Source: Segatella copri DSM 18205 (GTDB lineage Bacteria; Bacteroidota; Bacteroidia; Bacteroidales; Bacteroidaceae). Taken from it: DNA of 64,000 nucleotides. Positions within the stretch are counted from its first letter, which is position 1, and each line of letters starts with the position of its first letter. The stretch spans positions 253,501 to 317,500 of the forward strand of contig NZ_CP102288.1 in assembly GCF_025151535.1 (NCBI RefSeq), in the 5' to 3' direction. Below are positions 28,013-34,791 of this stretch, piece after piece. A program made the translations under genes and the position numbers. The notes under the pieces were generated by a model. That model had not been told where the DNA came from, ran no database searches, and was given only the letters and a program-made list of their open reading frames with translations.

Positions 28013-28531
28013 ATGTCAAAACAAATTTTAGATTCATTAGATAGGCAGATTCTGAAGCTGATTTCTCAGGATGCCCGTATTCCATTTTTGGAAGTGGCAC
28101 GCGCTTGCAATGTGAGCGGTGCTGCCATTCATCAGCGTGTTGCTAAACTTACAAATCTTGGTATCATCAAGGGTTCACAATTCATCATTGACCCAGAAAA
28201 GATAGGTTACGAAACTTGTGCTTATATGGGACTCTATCTGAAGGAGCCTGAGAAGTTTGACCAGGTTGTAGAGGAGTTGAAGAAGATTCCTGAGGTTGTA
28301 GAGTGTCACTATACTACAGGTGGTTTTGATATGTTTATCAAGATTTACGCGCTGAACAACCACCATCTCCTGGAAATCATCCACGACAAGTTGCAGCCAC
28401 TGGGATTGTCTCGCAGCGAGACCATCATCTCTTTCAATGCATCTATCAACCGCCAGCTTTCTATGCAGGATCTCAAGAGTTTCAACGATGATGAAGAGGA
28501 AACTGATGAGGAGGCTGCAGCAGAGAAATAA
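28013..28531 (+). CDS. Lrp/AsnC-family transcriptional regulator
   Basis: 172 residues from the ATG at 28013; an upstream in-frame start at 27980 would lie inside the promoter. The N-terminal winged helix-turn-helix reads LDRQILKLISQDARIPFLEVARACNVSGAAIHQRVAKLTNLGII, shown here only as the HTH region of residues 8-50 in parts. The RAM ligand-sensing domain follows (VVECHYTTGGFDMFIKIYA). An acidic tail (DDEEETDEEAAAEK) is unusual for the family. Members form octamers and respond to amino acids. No obvious target gene is adjacent. Confidence 0.92.
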   Translation: MSKQILDSLDRQILKLISQDARIPFLEVARACNVSGAAIHQRVAKLTNLGIIKGSQFIIDPEKIGYETCAYMGLYLKEPEKFDQVVEELKKIPEVVECHYTTGGFDMFIKIYALNNHHLLEIIHDKLQPLGLSRSETIISFNASINRQLSMQDLKSFNDDEEETDEEAAAEK

Positions 28532-28546
28532 GATATAAAAAGAAAA

Positions 28547-28578
28547 AAAGCAGTAGCACCCTGCGGGATTACTGCTTT
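28547..28578. terminator. Bidirectional terminator between the Lrp gene and folA
   Basis: AAAGCAGTA (28547-28555) pairs with TACTGCTTT (28570-28578). An A-rich run precedes it. The folA stop codon falls inside the right arm, so its last codons are part of the hairpin. Confidence 0.75.
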
Positions 28579-29108
28579 CTATAAAGGGTGAGGAATGTGA
28601 ACGGTAAGCCGTTTTCATTCCTCATTTCTTTTTCTGTCACTTCCCATTCTGCCGGATTGATTTCCGGAAAGAAGGTATCGGCATGTTCAGGTTCCTTTTC
28701 TACGATTGTGAGATAAAGCTTGTCTGCAAAAGGCAAAGCCTGTTCATATATGCTGGCTCCTCCGATGATGAAACATTCATCTGAAGCTTCTTTGCTTCCA
28801 ACCGTTTCTTTGTTTCCAACCTCTTCTTTCCTTGCTGCCTCTTCTTTCCTTGCTGCCAGCGCTTCTTCCAGAGAGGTGTATACTTCGCACCCTGTTATCT
28901 GCTCTCTTGTCTTCGAGATAACAATATTACGGCGGTTGGGCAAGGCTCCGTTAGGCAGCGACTCAAATGTCTTCCTGCCCATGATGATCGTATGTCCGGT
29001 TGTGAGCATACGAAATCGGGTCATGTCTGATGGGATGGCGTAGAGCAACCGGTTCTTGTACCCGATAGCTCTATGCACTTTTGATATACAGGCGATGATG
29101 CTGAGCAT
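28569..29108 (-). CDS. folA: Dihydrofolate reductase with a repeat-expanded loop
   Basis: 179 residues. DHFR reduces dihydrofolate to tetrahydrofolate with NADPH. Visible hallmarks are IIACISKVHRAIGYKNRLLY at the N-terminus, TTGHTIIMGRKTFESLP (cofactor site) and CFIIGGASIYEQALP. Residues about 87-109 (ARKEEAARKEEVGNKETVGS) are an extra, highly charged stretch not expected in the family, which usually needs only a short loop here. At DNA level it consists of four 18-bp units. The fold on either side is intact, so the enzyme is probably active with an enlarged surface loop. Confidence 0.94.
   Translation of the reverse strand: MLSIIACISKVHRAIGYKNRLLYAIPSDMTRFRMLTTGHTIIMGRKTFESLPNGALPNRRNIVISKTREQITGCEVYTSLEEALAARKEEAARKEEVGNKETVGSKEASDECFIIGGASIYEQALPFADKLYLTIVEKEPEHADTFFPEINPAEWEVTEKEMRNENGLPFTFLTLYRKQ
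28786..28857 (-). repeat. Four 18-bp tandem units inside folA
   Basis: Two near-identical units at 28786-28803 and 28804-28821 (plus strand ending TTCCAACC) are followed by two at 28822-28839 and 28840-28857 that contain CTTCTTTCCTTGCTGCC. All are in frame, coding for six-residue blocks such as ARKEEA. Confidence 0.7.
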
Positions 29109-29153
29109 TTTTTTATTTTAATGTTAAGTGTTAAATGTTAAATGTTGAATTAT

Positions 29154-30578
29154 TCATTCTTGCTGTAAACTATTAACTATAAACAGCTCTCCCGTCCCGT
29201 GGCTGCTCTTGATCTTCCACTCCTGCGGATAGAGGTTGTTGGCACGGTTGCCAATGTTCTTTTCCCAGCCTATCGGAACCTGTCTGTAGGTTATCAGAAC
29301 ATAACCCTTAGGCGTATCGGCAGGCAGATTCACAGCCTCCTTGCGAAGGTAGCGGATGGCATCATCGTAGGATAACTCCACCTGTGGGAAGTGATCTTTG
29401 TTGAGCATCGTAGAGAGAGCGAGAGCCTGGTCGGGAATGAGACCCTTTCCCTTGTCTGTTCCCAGTTTCACACCGGCATGCAGCACCTTCAGGTTCTTTT
29501 CAGCCTGGTCGTAGATGTCTTTCCATCTGCCCGGAATGGCGTAAACCGTCTCGTTGCTCTCTGCAGGCATCCATTCCGTATCAGCCTTCAGCCAGCCGTC
29601 CGGAATCTCCGGTCCCTTTCCTTTAGCCACCTTCTTGTCTTTCTTCTTCTTATCCTTCCTGTTCTCCTTGGCTGAAGAACCGGCTTCCCATTCGCCCTCT
29701 TTCTTCAGAATCGCCATAAACAGACCTTCGCCTCGCGAAACGCCAGGAATGAACCGGTAAACAGGGAAGTCGGTGCCCGTGAGGTTGCGGGTGATGTTCC
29801 ATGCATCTTCTACACCCTCCAGTGCCATCACTTCAGCGCCAAGTTCTTCGCATATCCAGTCCACGTTCTCCTCATCTTCGTGCGCATTGAAGGTGCAGGT
29901 AGAGTAAATCAGGATACCGCCTGGCTTCAGACAGTTCCAGATATCCGATACGATTTCGCGCTGCAGCTGCCAGCAGTTGTTCACATTCTGGGTACTCCAT
30001 TCGCCGATAGCCCCTTCATCTTTGCGGAACATTCCTTCGCCGGAGCAGGGAACATCTGTAAGAATCACATCAAACTGCAACTTCGATTTCTTGTAATCGC
30101 GGGGATAGTTGTTGGTAACAATCATATCCGGATGACCGAACTTCTGTACGTTCTCGGCAAGAATCTGTGAGCGGGTGCGCATCGGTTCGTTGCTGAAGAG
30201 CAGACTCCCTTCCGGCAAGGCAGCTCTTACGGCAGTCGACTTTCCGCCAGGGGCAGCACAGAGATCCAGCATCATCACCGGTTCTTTTACGAACTGTCGG
30301 ATAGCCATATCAACAAACATAGATGAGGCTTCCTGTACATAATATAAACCGGCATGCAGCAGCGGATCGAAGGTGAATCCGGGACGGGTAGAGAGATAAC
30401 GGCCGGTTTCCGGACACCAGGGAATCGGTTCGCCATCAGCATCCTTGCATTTAAAAGGATTGATGCGGATACTGGTTGGTGCCTCCTCTTCAAGGATAGC
30501 ATGCTCCAGACGCTGATACAGCTTTTCGCCCATCAGTACCTGCGTATATGTTCTGAAATCTTCAGGTAATGTCTTCAT
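29154..30578 (-). CDS. rsmF: RsmF/NOL1-family rRNA m5C methyltransferase
   Basis: 474 residues. The SAM-binding site is LDLCAAPGGKSTAVRAALP. The two catalytic cysteines of m5C RNA methyltransferases are in DVPCSGEGMFRKD and YSTCTFNAHEDE. A C-terminal RsmF-type domain (from about residue 330) ends with GTGELFIVN. RsmF methylates C1407 of 16S rRNA in E. coli; the Bacteroidota enzyme may act on a nearby site. A Lys-rich linker (RKDKKKKDKKVAKGKG) is present. A promoter lies just upstream; folA follows after 45 bp on the same strand. Confidence 0.92.
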   Translation of the reverse strand: MKTLPEDFRTYTQVLMGEKLYQRLEHAILEEEAPTSIRINPFKCKDADGEPIPWCPETGRYLSTRPGFTFDPLLHAGLYYVQEASSMFVDMAIRQFVKEPVMMLDLCAAPGGKSTAVRAALPEGSLLFSNEPMRTRSQILAENVQKFGHPDMIVTNNYPRDYKKSKLQFDVILTDVPCSGEGMFRKDEGAIGEWSTQNVNNCWQLQREIVSDIWNCLKPGGILIYSTCTFNAHEDEENVDWICEELGAEVMALEGVEDAWNITRNLTGTDFPVYRFIPGVSRGEGLFMAILKKEGEWEAGSSAKENRKDKKKKDKKVAKGKGPEIPDGWLKADTEWMPAESNETVYAIPGRWKDIYDQAEKNLKVLHAGVKLGTDKGKGLIPDQALALSTMLNKDHFPQVELSYDDAIRYLRKEAVNLPADTPKGYVLITYRQVPIGWEKNIGNRANNLYPQEWKIKSSHGTGELFIVNSLQQE

Positions 30579-30605
30579 TCTGTTTCTTTTTCTTTAATTT
30601 GTTTG

Positions 30606-30613
30606 CAAAAATA
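30606..30613 (-). promoter_or_regulatory. -7 promoter element for rsmF
   Basis: Minus-strand TATTTTTG, matching TAnnTTTG, 28 bp before the rsmF ATG. Confidence 0.55.
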
Positions 30614-30710
30614 AGAAATTTTTCGTTTCTTTGCAACTAAATCGCGAAGAGATGCGTCTAAGAAGCAGAAATTTTTCAAATAACAAGGTAAAACAATAAA
30701 AAATAATGAT

Positions 30711-31445
30711 ATGAAGAAAGCAATATTGGCATTAGCGCTCGTTATGAGCATCGGAGCCACCCAAGTGTCTTTGGCGTCTTCTGCTCCAAAACATCGTTAT
30801 CATCCAACTACCCAACAGGTAGATTCAAAGGCTGCTCCTGCATCTGCCGCACAGCCATCTGCTTCGAAGGATAAAGACGACGAGGCGTTGGAGGCTTATT
30901 CTGATACAACCAGTACAGATTCGGCTAACTATGATGATTATGATGAGAATGATAATAGGTCTGTTCATTCTAGATACAGTTTAGACAACTATGATGATCC
31001 GTTCGATTTCATCGGTTCGGTATTTGGTGGCGGAGCGCTGGCTGTTATGATCATTTTCTGCATCATTTTCGGCTTGTTGTTCGTCTTTGCCCCTTTGATT
31101 ATCGTCTTTCTCATCGTCCGTTATCTGATGCGAAGACACAATGATCGGATGAAACTGGCGGAGATGGCGATGGAAAAGGGCATCAATGTTCCGGAAAGCG
31201 ACCGGCCGATAGACAAGCAGAGCGATGAGTATCTGGTAAAGCGTGGATTGAGAAATGCCTTCCTGGGAGCCGGCTTGTGTGCCATGTTTGCCTGGTGGGA
31301 TGCAGATTTCCTGGCTGGCATCGGAGCCCTGGTCTTCTTCTATGGCATCGGTCAGACCGTTATCGGCTCGCTTCCTGCCATCAAGGACTGGTGGAAGAAC
31401 CGTCACGGCGACCAGGGCACGGGCTATAATGGTACTCCGGTCTAG
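30711..31445 (+). CDS. DUF6249-type membrane protein
   Basis: 244 residues. A signal peptide (MKKAILALALVMSIGATQVSL) precedes an Ala/Ser/Asp-rich spacer to about residue 100. Two long hydrophobic helices (LAVMIIFCIIFGLLFVFAPL, then IIVFLIVRYLM) are followed by a cytoplasmic-looking charged segment and a second hydrophobic pair near residues 182-215 (NAFLGAGLCAMFAWW, IGALVFFYGIG). This matches the DUF6249 layout. The two genes behind it encode a sigma factor and a DUF5056-like membrane protein, an arrangement that suggests an envelope-sensing regulatory unit. No biochemical role is known. Confidence 0.8.
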   Translation: MKKAILALALVMSIGATQVSLASSAPKHRYHPTTQQVDSKAAPASAAQPSASKDKDDEALEAYSDTTSTDSANYDDYDENDNRSVHSRYSLDNYDDPFDFIGSVFGGGALAVMIIFCIIFGLLFVFAPLIIVFLIVRYLMRRHNDRMKLAEMAMEKGINVPESDRPIDKQSDEYLVKRGLRNAFLGAGLCAMFAWWDADFLAGIGALVFFYGIGQTVIGSLPAIKDWWKNRHGDQGTGYNGTPV

Positions 31446-31534
31446 CAGCCGACATTCAATATATCATGGCTTCTCAATAGGAGGGGGAAGTCACAAGGAA
31501 AAGAACAACAATTATTAGTTAATATATATATAAG

Positions 31535-32074
31535 GTGGAAAAGTTATCCGATATCTCTCTCGTCACGAAGGTGGTGATGCTTCATGACCGCAAGTCGTTC
31601 GACCTGCTGGTCAGGAAGTATCAGTCACCCATTCGTGGGTTCTTCCTGCGGCAGACGCTGGGGGATGCGCAGCTGAGTGACGACTTGGCTCAGGATACCT
31701 TTGTCAAGGCTTATACCCATCTGTCCGGTTTCAGGGGTACAGCCAGCTTCTCCACCTGGCTCTACCGCATCGCCTATAATGTATGGTATGATTATACTCG
31801 CAGTCATAAGGAGACGCAGGACATCGATACGCCTGCCGTTTCCAGTAAGAATGCACAGGGCGCCCATACCGGATTAAAGATGGATTTGCTCAAGGCATTA
31901 CAGATATTGAATGAAAATGAACGTACATGCATCACGCTGCAGCTGATGGATGGACTCTCTATAGATAAGATTGCAGAGGTGACGGGATTGGCGCAAGGTA
32001 CCATCAAGTCGCATCTCTCTCGAGGAAAACAGAAACTTGCAAGTTACTTAAAACAGAATGGTTATGACCGATAA
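31535..32074 (+). CDS. ECF-type RNA polymerase sigma factor
   Basis: 179 residues starting with GTG at 31535. Region 2 reads SDDLAQDTFVKAYTHLSGFR with FSTWLYRIAYNVWYDYTR, and region 4 reads NENERTCITLQLMDGLSIDK and IAEVTGLAQGTIKSHLSRGK, a clear helix-turn-helix. Its 3' end overlaps the next gene, so the following membrane protein is translated together with it and may serve as its anti-sigma factor. Target promoters cannot be inferred. Confidence 0.93.
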   Translation: MEKLSDISLVTKVVMLHDRKSFDLLVRKYQSPIRGFFLRQTLGDAQLSDDLAQDTFVKAYTHLSGFRGTASFSTWLYRIAYNVWYDYTRSHKETQDIDTPAVSSKNAQGAHTGLKMDLLKALQILNENERTCITLQLMDGLSIDKIAEVTGLAQGTIKSHLSRGKQKLASYLKQNGYDR

Positions 32075-32516
32075 GATAAATGATAAGAAGTTGAAGAGCA
32101 TGAAAGGGGAACCGTTGAACCCTCAGGATGAAGAACTCTTGCAGATGTTCTTTTCCGATTGCCAGATGTCAGAGATTCCTGATGACGGATTCTCCGACAG
32201 GGTGATGCAGGCATTGCCGGCTTTACCCGAAACTGATACTGCGATGTCGCTGGTTAAGCGCCAGCGCCTGGAACATTTATGGACGGCAGCCTGTGTGGCA
32301 GCAGGCATCATCATAGCAGTAGTCTGTCAGGGATGGGAGCAGATTCAGGGATGGCTTTTCTCTATGAAGATAGATTTCCTCCTTTCCGGTTCGCGTGTTC
32401 TTACGCATGTGGCAGATTCCATCGCCCACTCTCAGAATCTCCTGATGGTGCTGGCTGGCTTCGTTGTCCTCATCATGGTTTGGGGATATAATGAACTGGC
32501 TGATGCACGTCAGTAG
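32058..32516 (+). CDS. DUF5056-like membrane protein, possible anti-sigma factor
   Basis: 152 residues from the ATG at 32058; an in-frame ATG at 32064 also fits. It overlaps the sigma gene by 17 bp (or 11 bp). The cytoplasmic N-terminal part contains DEELLQMFFSDCQMSEIPDD and GFSDRVMQALPALPE, the pattern of DUF5056. Two hydrophobic helices follow: LWTAACVAAGIIIAVVCQG and LLMVLAGFVVLIMVWGY. A soluble domain followed by membrane helices directly behind an ECF sigma gene is the usual anti-sigma arrangement, but no zinc-binding anti-sigma motif is present. The role is therefore inferred from position. Confidence 0.78.
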   Translation: MVMTDKINDKKLKSMKGEPLNPQDEELLQMFFSDCQMSEIPDDGFSDRVMQALPALPETDTAMSLVKRQRLEHLWTAACVAAGIIIAVVCQGWEQIQGWLFSMKIDFLLSGSRVLTHVADSIAHSQNLLMVLAGFVVLIMVWGYNELADARQ

Positions 32517-32549
32517 GCTTCTTCCCTGATATCAATTGTATGAATGATC

Positions 32550-32600
32550 AACTCTTTCTATTAGCAGAATAGTTTTTAGTGCTAATAGAAAGAGTTTTTT
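32550..32600 (+). terminator. Terminator after the sigma-factor operon
   Basis: AACTCTTTCTATTAGCA (32550-32566) pairs perfectly over 17 bp with the sequence at 32580-32596, followed by a T run. Confidence 0.85.
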
Positions 32601-32621
32601 ATTACTATAAATATCATCTTT

Positions 32622-32822
32622 ATGCCTTTGAAATCTCCGTTCATCGACGCTGAACGGACATTCAACGTCGCTGAACGTACATTCAACGTCGCTGAACGGA
32701 CATTCAGCGTCGATGAACGAAGATTTAATATTGCTGAATATAGAAAAACAAATAGGTGCTGCTACTTTTTCAGTAGAGCACCTATGCTTATGATATCGGT
32801 TTCTAAAACAATTTATAGGTAG
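32622..32822 (+). CDS. Questionable 66-residue ORF built on a 7-residue repeat
   Basis: An open frame with ATG at 32622 encodes about four copies of AERTFNV (IDAERTFNVAERTFNVAER). The repeat is 21 bp at DNA level, so an open frame could persist by chance. Its end overlaps the porE 3' end by 20 bp on the other strand. No promoter is evident and a terminator lies just upstream. I keep it as a possible but unlikely gene. Confidence 0.2.
   Translation: MPLKSPFIDAERTFNVAERTFNVAERTFSVDERRFNIAEYRKTNRCCYFFSRAPMLMISVSKTIYR
32646..32738 (+). repeat. 21-bp tandem repeat, about 4.4 units
   Basis: Units start at 32646, 32667, 32688 and 32709 with core CGCTGAACGGACATTCAACG; the fourth has decayed and a partial fifth begins at 32730. 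Each core holds GAACG/CGTTC-like dyads, so the array can fold. Confidence 0.75.
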
Positions 32823-34785
32823 TGCGGAGCACTTTGAACTCGGTTCGGCGGTTCAGCTGGTTGCAGATTGCCTGATGCTCCTTGCTCTGCTTCAGGATAA
32901 ATTCTTCGCTGAGCACATCGCCTTCCTTGAGCCAAGGATACTTCTCGGTAAGTTTCTTGCGCACATTCTTCGGCTTCTCCTTGCCGTAGCCCACAGGGGT
33001 GAGGCGCTCTTTCTCTATGCCGTGTTTTATCAGATAGTCTACTACCGATTGGGCGCGGCGCTGAGACAGATGCTTGTTATATTCGCTGTTTCCCTTGTAG
33101 TCGCAATGGGCGCTGAGTTCGATGGTAACGTGCGGGTTCTCTTTCAGCAGCGTTACCAGCTGGTCGAGGGCTGTTGTACTGGCTTCGGTAAGGGTTGCCT
33201 TGTCGAAATCGTAGAAGATGTTGTCGATGAGTACAGGGGCTGTGATGGAAGCCAGCGGGAACTGGAGCACGTATTCCTTACTCTCTTTAGCCGAATCAAC
33301 CCGAAGTTCTTCCTTGTGGTTGAGGTAGCCTTTGCAGGATGCCATCACCAGGTAGTCGACATGCGGATTGATAGGGAGGACAAACGAACCGTCGCCCTTG
33401 ACGGATAGTTTCCTGTTCGTTCCGTCGTTGCCTACGATTCTCACCTCGGCGGCAGGCAGTTCATAACCGTCTTTCTCGTAGACCCATCCCTTCATCGTGG
33501 TAACAATCTCCGGATTCTCGAAGGAGTAGATATGATCGTAGCCTCTTCCGTCTTTTCTGTTGGAGCAGAAGAAACCCTGGTTGTGGAGACCCTCGAAAGT
33601 CATTCCGAAGTCATCGGCTTCTGTATTCAGCGGATAACCGGGGTGGGTGAGTTCATATTTCCGGGTGATGGAATTCACTTTGGCGATATAGATGTCGAGT
33701 CCGCCCATTCCTACATGACCGTTGCTGCTGAAGTAGAAGTCGCCGTTAGGACGGAAGGTAGGGAACATCTCATCGCCTGGGGTGTTGATAGGTTCGCCCA
33801 GGTTCTCTACGCCGCCCAGTCCGGCAGGAGTGATGCGCACTCGCCAGATGTCGAGACCGCCCTTTCCGCCCGGCATGTCTGATACGAAATAGAGCCATTC
33901 GCCATCAGGGGAGATGGCTGGATGGGCAAAACAACTGAGCGTATCTTTGCTGATTTCCAGATTTGTAGGCTTGCTCCAGGCTGCATCTGAGCGGTTGGAG
34001 GTTACTATCTGGGCTAAGCGGGGCGAAGTGGGATCGGTGGTACACTGGGTGAGGTACATCTGCTTGCCGTCTGGGGTAAAGCAGCATGCGCCCTCTTCGT
34101 AGTCGGTATTGAGACCGGTTCCGATGGCTTCCGGCTTGCTCCATTTGCCTTTGTCGTTCTTTTCAGAGAAGAAGATGTCGGCAGATTTCGTTCCCGTCAC
34201 TCCGTTCAGGTCGCTGCCCTGGGCTTCGTTGCGGGTTGAGGTGAAATAGAGCTGGCTGTAGTCATCGCTGAGGAACATCGGCGAATAGTCGTCTCTTCGG
34301 GAGTTGAAAACATCCATCCGCTTTACCTTGTACCGGCTTCCTTCCTTCTTCCAGACTGGGGCTTTTCGTGCCGATTCGAGTCCGTTCTTTACCAGCACAT
34401 TGTCGGGCATGGAATCGAGCAGGAATTCGAATTCCTTGGCTGCCTGTCTGTAACTTCCGTTCTTCAGGAGAAGCCGGGCGTAAGCCAGGCGGTCGTTGAG
34501 GTCTGCCTGCTTGTATCGGATGGCATTGCTGTAGGCAGCCAATGCCTTCGGCGTACTGTTGATTTTATCATAGCAGCGTGCCATCTTCAGAGCCACCTTG
34601 CCCCGGGCAGCCCGCTCTTTCGTAGGTGTTTTGGTGTACACCTTTTTATATTGGGTTGCCGCATCGTAGTATTCGCCTAAAGAAAGATGCTTGTCTGCTT
34701 TCTTCAGGTTCTGTTCAATGCCGCAACTTATCAGAAAGAGGCAGCTGATTGCTGTTATGATTTGATAAAGTCTTATTTGTTTCAT
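32803..34785 (-). CDS. porE: Type IX secretion system lipoprotein PorE (TPR, beta-propeller, OmpA)
   Basis: 660 residues. A lipoprotein signal ends at Cys21 (LFLISC). TPR repeats occupy about 25-140 (LGEYYDAATQYKKVY). PD40/WD40-like propeller strands follow to about 440 (YFTSTRNE, GEWLYFVSDMPGGKGGLDIW, YFSSNGHVGMGGLDIY). A carboxypeptidase-regulatory-like beta domain is at about 445-520. An OmpA peptidoglycan-binding domain ends the protein (NIFYDFDKATLTEAST, ELSAHCDYKGNSEYNKHLSQ RRAQ). This four-domain order is that of PorE (PG1058), which links the T9SS to peptidoglycan. It lies 6 bp downstream of topB, so it depends on readthrough or shared transcription. Confidence 0.88.
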   Translation of the reverse strand: MKQIRLYQIITAISCLFLISCGIEQNLKKADKHLSLGEYYDAATQYKKVYTKTPTKERAARGKVALKMARCYDKINSTPKALAAYSNAIRYKQADLNDRLAYARLLLKNGSYRQAAKEFEFLLDSMPDNVLVKNGLESARKAPVWKKEGSRYKVKRMDVFNSRRDDYSPMFLSDDYSQLYFTSTRNEAQGSDLNGVTGTKSADIFFSEKNDKGKWSKPEAIGTGLNTDYEEGACCFTPDGKQMYLTQCTTDPTSPRLAQIVTSNRSDAAWSKPTNLEISKDTLSCFAHPAISPDGEWLYFVSDMPGGKGGLDIWRVRITPAGLGGVENLGEPINTPGDEMFPTFRPNGDFYFSSNGHVGMGGLDIYIAKVNSITRKYELTHPGYPLNTEADDFGMTFEGLHNQGFFCSNRKDGRGYDHIYSFENPEIVTTMKGWVYEKDGYELPAAEVRIVGNDGTNRKLSVKGDGSFVLPINPHVDYLVMASCKGYLNHKEELRVDSAKESKEYVLQFPLASITAPVLIDNIFYDFDKATLTEASTTALDQLVTLLKENPHVTIELSAHCDYKGNSEYNKHLSQRRAQSVVDYLIKHGIEKERLTPVGYGKEKPKNVRKKLTEKYPWLKEGDVLSEEFILKQSKEHQAICNQLNRRTEFKVLRTTYKLF

Positions 34786-34791
34786 ATTGAT

